NCBI GenBank assembly: GCA_937892955.1
Contig: CALBKH010000107.1
Location: 1-64,000 of the forward strand
Direction of reading: 5' to 3'
Length of the DNA: 64,000 bases
From: an uncultured Alphaproteobacteria bacterium
GTDB lineage: Bacteria > Pseudomonadota > Alphaproteobacteria > Rhizobiales > Ancalomicrobiaceae
The notes under the pieces were generated by a model, which was given only the letters and a program-made list of their open reading frames with translations, made no database searches and had not been told where the DNA came from. Position numbers and translations under genes: made by a program. Positions 46,341 through 54,128 of this stretch are shown here, one piece after another (positions within the stretch are counted from its first letter, which is position 1; each line of letters starts with the position of its first letter).

Positions 46341-46996
46341 GGGGAGATCCCCTGGGTCACGAGGAGCTGGGTGGAGACGAGACCGTCGATGGCGATGCCG
46401 TTGGGATTGATCGGGCTCGGGTCGACGCGGACGATCGTCATCGTCAGGAGACGGTTCTCGCGCTTGGTCTCGGCGTTGGTCTTGTAGAAGACCTGGAGGG
46501 GGACCTCGATCTTCCAGTAGTAGCGACCGCGGATCCGGCCTTCCTCGGCGATGTTGACCGCGTCGGAGGTGACGGCCGAGACGGTCTGGTAGTTCTGGAC
46601 CACCTTCTCGATGATGCCGGACGCGAAGAGCGCCTGCTTGTACTGTTCGCGGCCGCGCGCGGTGAAATACTGCGTCAACTGATTGTCGATCAATTTGCGC
46701 CAGTTGGCATAGTCGTAGGAGTTGAGGCCGACGGCGGCCGAGGCGGCGAGATCCTTGAGACGGGCCTGCGATACCGACGGTTCGGTGAGGGGGATCGCTT
46801 CGCAGACCGCCGCGCCGTCGCTGGTCCAGAGGAACGCCTTGATCGGCATGCGCCAGAAGGCGTTGTAGATCAGCGTGACGTTGGAGAAGAGCGACAGCGC
46901 CAGGAACAGGCTCAGGAAGGCGATCCAGATCCACAGCCGATTGGCCATGGCGACGGCCGAGGCCGTCTCCGCGGCGATCTGATCGGGGGTCTTCAC
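46337..46996 (-). CDS. dotI: Core-complex protein DotI/IcmL (TraM)
   Basis: A 219-aa inner-membrane protein: one helix (LWIWIAFLSLFLALSLFSNV) and a periplasmic NTF2-like domain (AASAAVGLNSYDYANWRKLIDNQLTQYFT, in order). Similar in length to TraM of IncI plasmids. It overlaps the upstream small gene by four bases and dotH by four, within the minus operon. Confidence 0.9.
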   Translation of the reverse strand: MKTPDQIAAETASAVAMANRLWIWIAFLSLFLALSLFSNVTLIYNAFWRMPIKAFLWTSDGAAVCEAIPLTEPSVSQARLKDLAASAAVGLNSYDYANWRKLIDNQLTQYFTARGREQYKQALFASGIIEKVVQNYQTVSAVTSDAVNIAEEGRIRGRYYWKIEVPLQVFYKTNAETKRENRLLTMTIVRVDPSPINPNGIAIDGLVSTQLLVTQGISP

Positions 46997-47250
46997 GGGC
47001 GCTCCTCCCGAAGGACCGTTGCTTCACAACCGAAGAGGCCGCCGTCGACGACGAAGGGCTTCACGTCGGCGCGGGCGAGCGCCAGCGGAACGAGCAGGGC
47101 ACTGGCGCCGATCGAGGCGGCGAGGATGCCGGAGAGGACGGAGGCGCGGTGCATCAGTCTGGCGATTTCTTCGCTGCGCACGCTCGGCGGCACCATGAGA
47201 TGCGGCGACGGCGCGCCGAACCGCCCGAGGGAAACGGTCTTCGCCATCAT
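46993..47250 (-). CDS. DotJ/IcmM-like small membrane protein
   Basis: An 85-aa protein with one membrane helix (SVLSGILAASIGASALLVPLAL) followed by VKPFVVDGGLFGCEATVL. The arrangement echoes the first 75 residues of DotI (helix, then KAFLWTSDGAAVCEA), as known for DotJ beside DotI in Legionella. Four-base overlaps with both neighbours (47247-47250 and 46993-46996) support a real gene. The homology is read by eye. Confidence 0.6.
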   Translation of the reverse strand: MMAKTVSLGRFGAPSPHLMVPPSVRSEEIARLMHRASVLSGILAASIGASALLVPLALARADVKPFVVDGGLFGCEATVLREERP

Positions 47251-48104
47251 GCGCCCTCGATGATCGAGCGGATCCGAGCGTCGTCGCCCTTCTCGTAGCC
47301 GACCATGATGACGACGCGCCCGTCCGGACGCGGCACGAAGAGAGTGGGAACACCCGGCTTCAGGCCGCGGCCGGCGGCGGCGAAGACGGCGGAAAAGGCT
47401 TCGAGGTTCTCGGTGAGCTTGGCGCCGAGCTCCGCCGGTGCGGCGGGACCGACCACGGCCTTCTTCGTTTCGAAGACTCGGGCCAGCGCGTCGACGCGGT
47501 CGTCGGCGGCGAGCACCGAAAGAGCGAGCGGCGTGCCTTCGCCGGGATTGCCGAGTGCCAGCACCGGCACCCAGCGCACGGCCAGCTTGCCGTGCAGCTC
47601 GGTGAAAGCCTGATGGCAGTAGGGGCAGCGCGGGTCGAAGAAGACGGTGATCGTCTTGCGAGCCTCGGTGCCGACCGGCGCATCGAGAGCGCCTTCGAGT
47701 TGGGCGAGGGAGTCGAGTACCTGGCCGCCGATCGCCGGATTGTCGATGGCGGCGGTATTGACCCCCGGAGTCGCGTTGATCGTGGTCGGTGCCCCCGGTG
47801 TCGCCTTCGCCGTCGCCTGCCGAGCCTGCAGGCGCACGACCTCCTGCCGCAGTCGTTCTTCTTCGGAGGCCGGCTGCACGATCGGCGTCCGGTTGGCCGT
47901 GAGCTGCGCCACCTGCGCACCGAGAGCTTCGACCTGCGACGACAATCTGTTTATCTCTGATTCGGACGGCCGACGCGGATCGACGGCAACCGAACCGACT
48001 GGGACGGGCGTTCGTCCGCCGAGTACGAACCCGGTCGTCGCGGTGATGCCGAGGAGAACCGCGGCCGAGGCCCAGACGACGTGCTTGTTCAGAATGTCCG
48101 ACAT
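47247..48104 (-). CDS. Membrane-anchored DsbC/thioredoxin-like protein
   Basis: A 285-aa protein: N-terminal helix (WASAAVLLGITATTGFVLGG), a coiled-coil region (residues about 50-100) and a thioredoxin-fold domain with the CPYC active site (160-163, in FFDPRCPYCHQAF). It heads the minus T4SS operon and probably forms or shuffles disulphides in periplasmic T4SS parts, several of which have paired cysteines. IncI plasmids carry comparable thiol-oxidoreductases. Confidence 0.82.
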   Translation of the reverse strand: MSDILNKHVVWASAAVLLGITATTGFVLGGRTPVPVGSVAVDPRRPSESEINRLSSQVEALGAQVAQLTANRTPIVQPASEEERLRQEVVRLQARQATAKATPGAPTTINATPGVNTAAIDNPAIGGQVLDSLAQLEGALDAPVGTEARKTITVFFDPRCPYCHQAFTELHGKLAVRWVPVLALGNPGEGTPLALSVLAADDRVDALARVFETKKAVVGPAAPAELGAKLTENLEAFSAVFAAAGRGLKPGVPTLFVPRPDGRVVIMVGYEKGDDARIRSIIEGA

Positions 48105-48327
48105 TTCTCGTGATCGCCTCGGTTCGAATCAAAGCAAGGCCGGACCATATCGACGTTTGTTTTGATCGAAAAGCCCTATACCGAACGAATATGCTTCGCT
48201 ATGGTTCGTCATGTATCGGCAAAAAGTAAATTGAATACGAACAGAAAGCGGGTACACGTGCGTGATGAACTTCGATCTTGGCTCGGTGATGACAGATTAT
48301 GTAATCCGGAAAGTGTCCGGAAACCCG

Positions 48328-48732
48328 ATGTGTTCTTCCATGAGCGCGAACCTTCGCATGGATTGCGTCAGATTCGTGCGCGGGGTCGTAGCGGCGATTT
48401 CTCTGTCTTCGGTTGTCACCTGCCTCGGAGTGTCTCCGTCGCCGGCTCAGGAATCTGGCGTGAACGGCAATACAACTTATTTATCTTTTATGGTGTCGCC
48501 CGATCGCTCCGTCGTGGCGACGGCTTCGGCCGGCGCCGGGAACTCGCCGTTCCGCTATGTCGACGGACAGAAGGCGCCGGACGCCGGTTACGCGCGGCCG
48601 GGCGATGCGGCGCGTGAGGAGCTCGAACTCGCCGTCGAGCAGCTGCGCCGGCGTCAGACGGAACTCGAGGACCGGATCGAAGCGCTCGAGCGGCGCCTCG
48701 GAGCGAGCGCACCGGCCGGGAGCGACCGATGA
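48328..48732 (+). CDS. Secreted coiled-coil protein at the head of the plus T4SS operon
   Basis: About 134 aa from ATG 48328; ATGs at 48340 and 48358 are alternatives. The signal peptide is FVRGVVAAISLSSVVTCLG. The C-terminal 45 residues form a coiled coil (LELAVEQLRRRQTELEDRIEALERRL). It overlaps the dotE-like gene by four bases. The 48105-48327 gap upstream holds the divergent promoters of both T4SS operons; no clear operator was found. Function unknown. Confidence 0.55.
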   Translation: MCSSMSANLRMDCVRFVRGVVAAISLSSVVTCLGVSPSPAQESGVNGNTTYLSFMVSPDRSVVATASAGAGNSPFRYVDGQKAPDAGYARPGDAAREELELAVEQLRRRQTELEDRIEALERRLGASAPAGSDR

Positions 48733-49295
48733 CGGTTCCCGACCTCGGCAATTTCCTGATCTCGCTGACCGAGGTGTTCCCCCGGATCGTCCAGCTCGTC
48801 TTCGTCGGGCTCGGCGTGTTCGGCCTATGGGCGACGGGGAGCGGTCTCTACGCGCTCTACAACATCGTCTCCGGCGAGTTCAAATTCGCCAACCGCTCAG
48901 TCTCCTACGAGGGTGCCTTCGCCCGGATCGCGCTCGGCGGCGCGCTGATCGTCGCGCCGGTGCTGCTGTGGATCTCGGCCGACACCTTCGTCGCCGGCGG
49001 ATCGACCACACAGGGCCTCTTCGGCTACGGCGGATCGTCGTCGAACTACTGCCTGGAGATCTACTACGCGGTCTCCACCTTCTTCATGGCGCTCGGCGCC
49101 GTCGCCTGGGGCTTCGCCGCGGTTCAGCTCTACGACGCGGCCGGCGGTGCGCAGGGCCGCACCGGGTCGGCCGTCCTCTATGTGATCGGCGGCACCCTCG
49201 CCTTCTTCGTCAACGACGTCGCCCAGCTCGTCTCCAACACGACCGGCATGAACGTCACCCTCTCCAACGTCTGCACGATCATGGGAGGGAGCTGA
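48729..49295 (+). CDS. DotE/IcmC-like (TraQ) membrane protein
   Basis: A 188-aa protein with four predicted helices (RIVQLVFVGLGVFGLWATGSGL, FARIALGGALIVAPVLLWI, VSTFFMALGAVAWGFAAVQL, SAVLYVIGGTLAFFVNDVA-like). The size and YALYNIVSGEFKF loop suit the DotE/IcmC-TraQ group. Known members are inner-membrane parts needed for DNA transfer. Assignment is by topology and context. Confidence 0.6.
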   Translation: MTVPDLGNFLISLTEVFPRIVQLVFVGLGVFGLWATGSGLYALYNIVSGEFKFANRSVSYEGAFARIALGGALIVAPVLLWISADTFVAGGSTTQGLFGYGGSSSNYCLEIYYAVSTFFMALGAVAWGFAAVQLYDAAGGAQGRTGSAVLYVIGGTLAFFVNDVAQLVSNTTGMNVTLSNVCTIMGGS

Positions 49296-49297
49296 TG

Positions 49298-49786
49298 TCA
49301 GTCGCCTCTCGTCTCGGCGCGCAGCCAAGCACCGATCGGCGGCCGCGCCTCGAAGAGACGCCGGTGCTCGACCTGCCAGGCGCGATAGCGCGCGGTCGCC
49401 GCGAAGGCGAGGAGCAGCAGCGCCAGCGTCGTGCCGCCGACGAGGGTCGGCAGACCGCCGGCTGCGACCGCCCATATGGCCGACCCAACGGCGACCCCGT
49501 CGGCGGCGAGGAAGGCGATCAGCGCTTCGCGGCGGCTCGCCGCCGCGACACGGGCGATCGTCTCGTCGTCGGCCACGATCGTCTGCCGCAACACCTCGAG
49601 CGGGAAGGACGAACCGCAGGCCTCGCAGATGCGCGCCCCGAGATCGGTCGTCGAAGGCACGAGCGTGCCCCCGTCACAGTCCGGACAAGGCGCCCGGCGC
49701 GGGCCGAGCACGTCGGCGACCGCCGCCCGAAACGTCCGGGTCTCCGCGCCACCGACGCGAGGGAGAAGCTTTCCAAACAGAGTCAT
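49298..49786 (-). CDS. Zinc-ribbon membrane protein inside the T4SS cluster, opposite strand
   Basis: A 162-aa protein with four cysteines in a zinc-ribbon layout (CPDCDGG and CEACGSS), a basic helix and two membrane helices (LIAFLAADGVAVGSAIWAVAA and PTLVGGTTLALLLLAFAATA). Its 3' end is 2 bp from the dotE-like stop. It is the only minus gene between 48.3 and 60.1 kb. DotN also has a zinc site but no helices; equivalence is doubtful. Confidence 0.6.
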   Translation of the reverse strand: MTLFGKLLPRVGGAETRTFRAAVADVLGPRRAPCPDCDGGTLVPSTTDLGARICEACGSSFPLEVLRQTIVADDETIARVAAASRREALIAFLAADGVAVGSAIWAVAAGGLPTLVGGTTLALLLLAFAATARYRAWQVEHRRLFEARPPIGAWLRAETRGD

Positions 49787-49865
49787 AACCGGTGATACCT
49801 CGATGTTTAAGTTACAAAACACTTAGAATTGAGAAGTTGTCGTGTCAATCGAAGGAAAAGAAAGA

Positions 49866-49994
49866 ATGAATGTATCGTTGCGGGTCGTCTCCGTGTTGCT
49901 TTTACTGTCTGTTGTTTCCGGCTGCGCGACTTCTAAAAGTTCCGTATCGACGAACGAATTCGTTCGATCGGAACTCAAGAAGCACGAAAACTGA
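49866..49994 (+). CDS. 42-residue lipoprotein preceding dotC
   Basis: A tiny gene, ATG 49866 to TGA 49994, with GAAGGA about 10 bp upstream. It encodes a lipoprotein signal with lipobox VSGC (Cys19) and only about 24 mature residues (ATSKSSVSTNEFV then a charged end). It sits just before dotC, where IncI and Dot/Icm systems have the larger lipoprotein DotD/TraH. By size it resembles VirB7. An overlapping frame starting four bases later is rejected. Confidence 0.7.
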   Translation: MNVSLRVVSVLLLLSVVSGCATSKSSVSTNEFVRSELKKHEN

Positions 49995-50004
49995 GGGTAT
50001 TCGT

Positions 50005-51018
50005 ATGAGATCGCTTCACCCGGCCGTCCTCGCCGTCGCGCTGCTCGGGACGTCCTCGCTGACGGCCACCGCCCAGGTCGCCTACAACCCGAACGCCTAT
50101 CTTCTGAACCAGGGCGCCTATCTCGGTCCCGGCTATGCCGGCGCGCAGATCAATCCGACGATCGCACCGCTCGTCGCCGCCGAGCAGGCGCAGCTCCTCC
50201 AGCTTCAGCAGGCCCAGCTCGCCCAGCAACAGGCGCTGGCCGCCCAACAGGCCGGAACGGCTCAGGCACAGGCGGCCGGTACGGCGGGCCAGTCCGGGAC
50301 GACCCCGACCGTCGTCGTCACCGATCCGCGCAATCCCGATCTCTCGCGCTATTCGCCGACCTCCTACGGCGACAAGGCCCGGCTCGATCTCGTCACCAAG
50401 GCGGCGCACGGCGCCGGCATTCGGGCCGGGTTTGCGGAAGAGATGGAGCGGATCGCCGCTTCGCTGCGTGACGGCGAGCTCGTCGCCGACCTCGATCGCC
50501 GCTACGATTTTACGTCCGAAGTCACCGACGGGATCGTGCCGCCGGTCGTCGCCGAGATCCACGACGTCGCCGAGGTCGCCTCCGACCGCCGGCTGATCCT
50601 GACGCTCGGGAGTTTCGAGATCGTCCGACCGGCGCGTCTCGCGACCCGACCGCCGACTTGGCGCGACTATCTCCTCGTCGACGCCTATTCGGCGCCGGCG
50701 CCGACCGCGGTCGGTCCGCGCAACGGCGCGGAGCAGTCCGCCTGGGACGAGGCCTTCGGCTCGGCCAAGGAGATCGGTATCCGCGAGGCCCGGGCGACCT
50801 TCACCGAGAACCTCGATCGGCTCGATCGTGACCTCGCCGGCATGCGCCGGTACCACGAGCTCGCCGCCCGTGGCGCGTTGAGCCTGCCGATCGTGACCAC
50901 CGGCAGGACCAAGCTGAGGATCTCGAAGAACGGCCGGCGCGCCGACGTCGATGAGCGAGTCGTCGAGTTGAAGGTGACCCCGAGCTTCAAGGCGGCCTCG
51001 CCCGCCGCGTTCCGGTGA
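50005..51018 (+). CDS. dotC: Outer-membrane core protein DotC (TraI)
   Basis: A 337-aa exported protein with a signal peptide (AVLAVALLGTSSLTATAQ), a Gln/Ala-rich segment (residues about 60-95) absent from shorter relatives, and the DotC domain (ARLDLVTKAAHGAGIRAGFAEEM, then RPPTWRDYLL). The ATG at 50005 has GAGGG upstream. DotC is usually a lipoprotein; no lipobox is seen here, so the small upstream lipoprotein may supply the anchor. Confidence 0.82.
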   Translation: MRSLHPAVLAVALLGTSSLTATAQVAYNPNAYLLNQGAYLGPGYAGAQINPTIAPLVAAEQAQLLQLQQAQLAQQQALAAQQAGTAQAQAAGTAGQSGTTPTVVVTDPRNPDLSRYSPTSYGDKARLDLVTKAAHGAGIRAGFAEEMERIAASLRDGELVADLDRRYDFTSEVTDGIVPPVVAEIHDVAEVASDRRLILTLGSFEIVRPARLATRPPTWRDYLLVDAYSAPAPTAVGPRNGAEQSAWDEAFGSAKEIGIREARATFTENLDRLDRDLAGMRRYHELAARGALSLPIVTTGRTKLRISKNGRRADVDERVVELKVTPSFKAASPAAFR

Positions 51019-51028
51019 GGATCGACCG

Positions 51029-52216
51029 ATGCCCGCCTGGACCGGCCCTCTCGACGTCTCGGACATCGTCGACCGCCCGATCGTCGGCCGCGATGACGTG
51101 ACCCGTCTCTTGGTGCGCGCCGTCGCGCTCGAAGCCTCGGAGGTGATCTTCCAGACCGGGCGTCCGGTGTTGGCGCAGATCCACGGACGATTGCTCGCGC
51201 TCACCCGGCAATGGCTGCAGCCGGCGACGATCTCGCGCATCAGCGTCGATCTCACCGGCACGGACAGCATGATGTCGAAGCTCTATTCCGGGCGCGATGC
51301 CGATCGGGCGGTGCCGATCGAGGATCGCTCGGCGGTCGATGCGACCGGCGAGCCGCTGCGCCATCGCTTCCGCGTCAACCTGACGCCCAATCACTACGAG
51401 GGTGACATCGGCGTCCAACTGGTCTGCCGGCACATTCCGTTCATGCCGCCGACGGTCACCGAGATCGGCATAGAGCCGGGGATCGTCGCCGAGAGCACCC
51501 CGGCGCAAGGCGCGGTCGTCATCGCCGGGGAGACCGGATCGGGCAAGACCACCACCTTCGCCGCCCTGATCCGCCGCGTCCTCGAGGAGCCGACGCCGAT
51601 CGTCGGCAACGTGCTGACCTTCGAGGCGCCGATCGAGTTCGTCTTCGAGGGGATCTCGAGCGCGACCTGCACGATCTCCCAGCACGAGATCGGCGTCCAC
51701 CTCGGCTCCTTCGCCGACGGTGTGCGCGGCGCCATGCGCCGCAAGCCGGCGTTGATCGTCGTCGGCGAGGTCCGCGACAGGGAGACGATCGCGGCGATGG
51801 TCGAGGCCTCGAACACCGGCCATCCGATCTACACGACGACGCATGCCAACGACGTCGCCTCGATCATTCGCCGTCTGACGCTGAAGTTTCCCGCCGAAAT
51901 GCAGTTCCAGGCCTTCCACGACGTGTTGAGCACGGTGCGCCTGCTGATCAGTCAGGTGCTGGTCCCTCGCGTCGGCGGTGGCCGGACCTGTCTCAGGGAA
52001 TGGCAGGTGGTGACCGACCCGGTGCGCCGGGAGATCTCGGAGGCCGGCCCCGAGCATGCCACCGTCGTCACCCGCGACATCGTAGATCGCGACGTCGACG
52101 GTCGGTCGATGCGCTCCACCGTTCATCTCGCCCATGCCGCCGGCACCATCGATGCCGAGACCGCGCGCCGTGTCCTCTATCGCTATGGCTACCGCAATGA
52201 CCCTCTCGCGGCGTGA
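51029..52216 (+). CDS. dotB: Type IV secretion ATPase DotB (TraJ)
   Basis: A 395-aa hexameric ATPase of the VirB11/PilT group. Walker A is GETGSGKT (167-174), the Asp box is in LTFEAPIEFVFEG, Walker B in ALIVVGEVRDRET, and the His box in TTTHANDV. It is the cytoplasmic motor at the base of the channel. It lies 10 bp after dotC, matching the dotDCB order. Confidence 0.93.
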   Translation: MPAWTGPLDVSDIVDRPIVGRDDVTRLLVRAVALEASEVIFQTGRPVLAQIHGRLLALTRQWLQPATISRISVDLTGTDSMMSKLYSGRDADRAVPIEDRSAVDATGEPLRHRFRVNLTPNHYEGDIGVQLVCRHIPFMPPTVTEIGIEPGIVAESTPAQGAVVIAGETGSGKTTTFAALIRRVLEEPTPIVGNVLTFEAPIEFVFEGISSATCTISQHEIGVHLGSFADGVRGAMRRKPALIVVGEVRDRETIAAMVEASNTGHPIYTTTHANDVASIIRRLTLKFPAEMQFQAFHDVLSTVRLLISQVLVPRVGGGRTCLREWQVVTDPVRREISEAGPEHATVVTRDIVDRDVDGRSMRSTVHLAHAAGTIDAETARRVLYRYGYRNDPLAA

Positions 52217-52811
52217 ACTCCTCACGGGGCTCCTCCCGTTCGTCGGCCTCGGCTCCTCGTCGAGCGCCGTCGCCGCGGCGATGCCGGCGCCGGCGGAAAT
52301 GCCCTCCCGGCTCTGGCTGGTCCGTGAACACGACGGCACCGAGATCGTGACGGCGTTCCGCAATGGCGCCGGCTACGATCACGGTGCCATCCTCGAACTC
52401 TCCTGGCTCTGGCGGGACAACGAGGACGGTCGCGCCATCTGGATCGAGCCGCGCCTCTTCGACGCGCTCGCCGCCATTCAGACCGGGATCGGCCGCGCCA
52501 ACGGCGCGCTTCTCCCTCTCGTGCTGACCAGCGGCTGTCGGTCGCCCGCCCACAATGGCGCAACGGAGGGCGCGGCGCGTCAGTCGACGCACATCGACGG
52601 GCTCGCCGGCGACATCCGGGTTTCCGGCGTCGAGCCGAAGATCGTCGCGCTGGCGGCCGCCATGTATGGCGCCGGCGGCGTCGGCCTCTATCCGAACCAC
52701 GTCCACGTCGACGTCTGGCGTCGCCGCTTCTGGGTCGACCCGAAGATCGACGTCGGCGCCGCCTTGCCGGCGGCCCCCCGCCCCTCCTCCGGAAAAGGAA
52801 ATCCGTCGTGA
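52197..52811 (+). CDS. Secreted M15/DUF882-type murein peptidase
   Basis: About 204 aa with a Tat-like leader (LSRRELLTGLLPFVGLGSSSSAVAAA). The domain has LTSGCRSPAHN, then STHIDGLAGDI and NHVHVDVW, the zinc-binding His-Asp-His layout of D-Ala-D-Ala carboxypeptidase-like proteins. ATG 52197 overlaps dotB; a start at 52185 is possible. It probably opens peptidoglycan for channel assembly. Confidence 0.8.
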   Translation: MTLSRRELLTGLLPFVGLGSSSSAVAAAMPAPAEMPSRLWLVREHDGTEIVTAFRNGAGYDHGAILELSWLWRDNEDGRAIWIEPRLFDALAAIQTGIGRANGALLPLVLTSGCRSPAHNGATEGAARQSTHIDGLAGDIRVSGVEPKIVALAAAMYGAGGVGLYPNHVHVDVWRRRFWVDPKIDVGAALPAAPRPSSGKGNPS

Positions 52812-53047
52812 CCGATCTTCAGTGGCGCTGGACCGCCCAACCCCTCCGTATCGCCGGGCTCCACGCGAGCGTTCTCGCCTTCGGCCCGCTTCTCGTGGTC
52901 ACCGGCCTCTCGCGCTGGGCCTTCGTCGCACTCGCGCTCTACGTCGCCTTCCTCTGGTGGTGTCGGCGTGCCGGACGGACGCCGCTCGCGATGATCGCCA
53001 GCCTCGACACCCGCTGGGTCCGCCGTGGCCGCTGGCCCGCCTTCTGA
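52808..53047 (+). CDS. icmT: IcmT/TraK-family membrane protein
   Basis: A 79-aa protein with the layout of IcmT/TraK: an N-terminal WRWTAQPLRIAGLHA stretch, two close helices (LAFGPLLVVTGLSRWAFVALAL and YVAFLWW) and a basic end rich in Trp and Arg (TRWVRRGRWPAF). In IncI plasmids TraK follows TraJ, as it follows dotB here. It overlaps the M15 gene by four bases. Confidence 0.75.
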   Translation: MTDLQWRWTAQPLRIAGLHASVLAFGPLLVVTGLSRWAFVALALYVAFLWWCRRAGRTPLAMIASLDTRWVRRGRWPAF

Positions 53048-53053
53048 GAGATG

Positions 53054-53683
53054 ATGCCGATGCCTGTCCCCTCCCCTGCCCTCGCGCGGATCGCCGCCGT
53101 CGTCGCCGTGCTCGCCGCGCCGCTCCCCGCGTCGGCCGCCTCGACCTGCTCGGTCAAGGCGGCGGCCGACGCCGCCGTGCAGCGGCAGATCACCCTGATC
53201 GACGCCGCCAAGGTCAACCCGTCCGACTTCTTCGACGGGGCGAACTCCTGCATCGCCACAAACCTCCTGCAGCAGTTCGACCTCTCGAACCTCATTCCCG
53301 ACCTGTCCGGGTTTCTGACCTCGGCGGCGCAGAACCTCATCACCCAGGCTCTGAACACGGCCAAGCAGCAGGTCTGCTCGATCCTCAACAGCCAGCTCCA
53401 GAACGTGATCAACCAGATCAACTCGAAACTCTATGCCTTCCGCTCGACGCTGAGCGCCGACCTCTCGAAGCTCCTGAACGGCAGCACCAGCACCATCATG
53501 CTGCCGAACGTCACCGGGATCGGCACCTACACCTTCAACGCCTCGTCCTCTTCGCTCGGGTCGGTTCTCGGCGTCGGCAGTAGCTCGACCACGACGACGA
53601 CCACGACGGACACCTCGTCCGGGTCATCGGCGACGAGCTCCGGCACGACGTCGAACTACTCGACGATCTTCAACAACAACTGA
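53054..53683 (+). CDS. Secreted helical protein with Ser/Thr-rich tail
   Basis: A 209-aa exported protein (signal ALARIAAVVAVLAAPLPASA). A helical body with three cysteines (TCSVK, ANSCIAT, QVCSIL) and Asn/Gln-rich helices leads to a 50-residue Ser/Thr tail with a seven-Thr run. The tail is low complexity and could be disordered or surface-exposed. It may be a pilus or surface component; no family recognised. Confidence 0.6.
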   Translation: MPMPVPSPALARIAAVVAVLAAPLPASAASTCSVKAAADAAVQRQITLIDAAKVNPSDFFDGANSCIATNLLQQFDLSNLIPDLSGFLTSAAQNLITQALNTAKQQVCSILNSQLQNVINQINSKLYAFRSTLSADLSKLLNGSTSTIMLPNVTGIGTYTFNASSSSLGSVLGVGSSSTTTTTTTDTSSGSSATSSGTTSNYSTIFNNN

Positions 53684-53690
53684 GGTGCCA

Positions 53691-54128
53691 ATGTCCCGCT
53701 CGTCGATCCTTCTCGCCGCCGCCCTGTTCGTCATGGCCGGTGATGCTTTCGCCGCTGGTCCCCTGCCGATCACCGGCACGTTCGTTCTCGCGCCCGATCC
53801 CCGGTCTCCGGCGCGACCGTTCTCCTGCGCGATCGCCACCAGGGTCGAGATCTCCGCCGACCGGATCGTCGAGCGCTGGCACGCCGCCGACTTCGGCCCC
53901 GACGCCTACATGCCCGAGGGCACCAACACCTGCCGCGTCACCGCATGGAAGAAGAAGGGCGATCGGATCGAGGGTCGCCATACGTGTTCCTGGACGGGCA
54001 CGACGCCGTCACCGGCCGAGATGGGCGACGGCGACGATGCCGGCGGCGCCTCGACCTTCGTCATCCGCGTCCTTTCCGCCGACCGCATCGAATACGACGC
54101 GGCCGCGATCTTCGGGCGTTGTCCATGA
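53691..54128 (+). CDS. Small secreted protein of unknown function
   Basis: A 145-aa protein with a signal peptide (SSILLAAALFVMAGDAFA) and a beta-rich body with four cysteines (PFSCAI, NTCRVT, HTCSW, GRCP) that could form two disulphides. It overlaps the M23 peptidase by four bases. No family recognised; periplasmic role in the T4SS assumed from position. Confidence 0.55.
   Translation: MSRSSILLAAALFVMAGDAFAAGPLPITGTFVLAPDPRSPARPFSCAIATRVEISADRIVERWHAADFGPDAYMPEGTNTCRVTAWKKKGDRIEGRHTCSWTGTTPSPAEMGDGDDAGGASTFVIRVLSADRIEYDAAAIFGRCP

Noticed and set aside
49870..50004. Extended start for dotC at 49870
   Set aside because: It would run out of frame over the small lipoprotein gene; the ATG at 50005 has a ribosome-binding site and a signal peptide.
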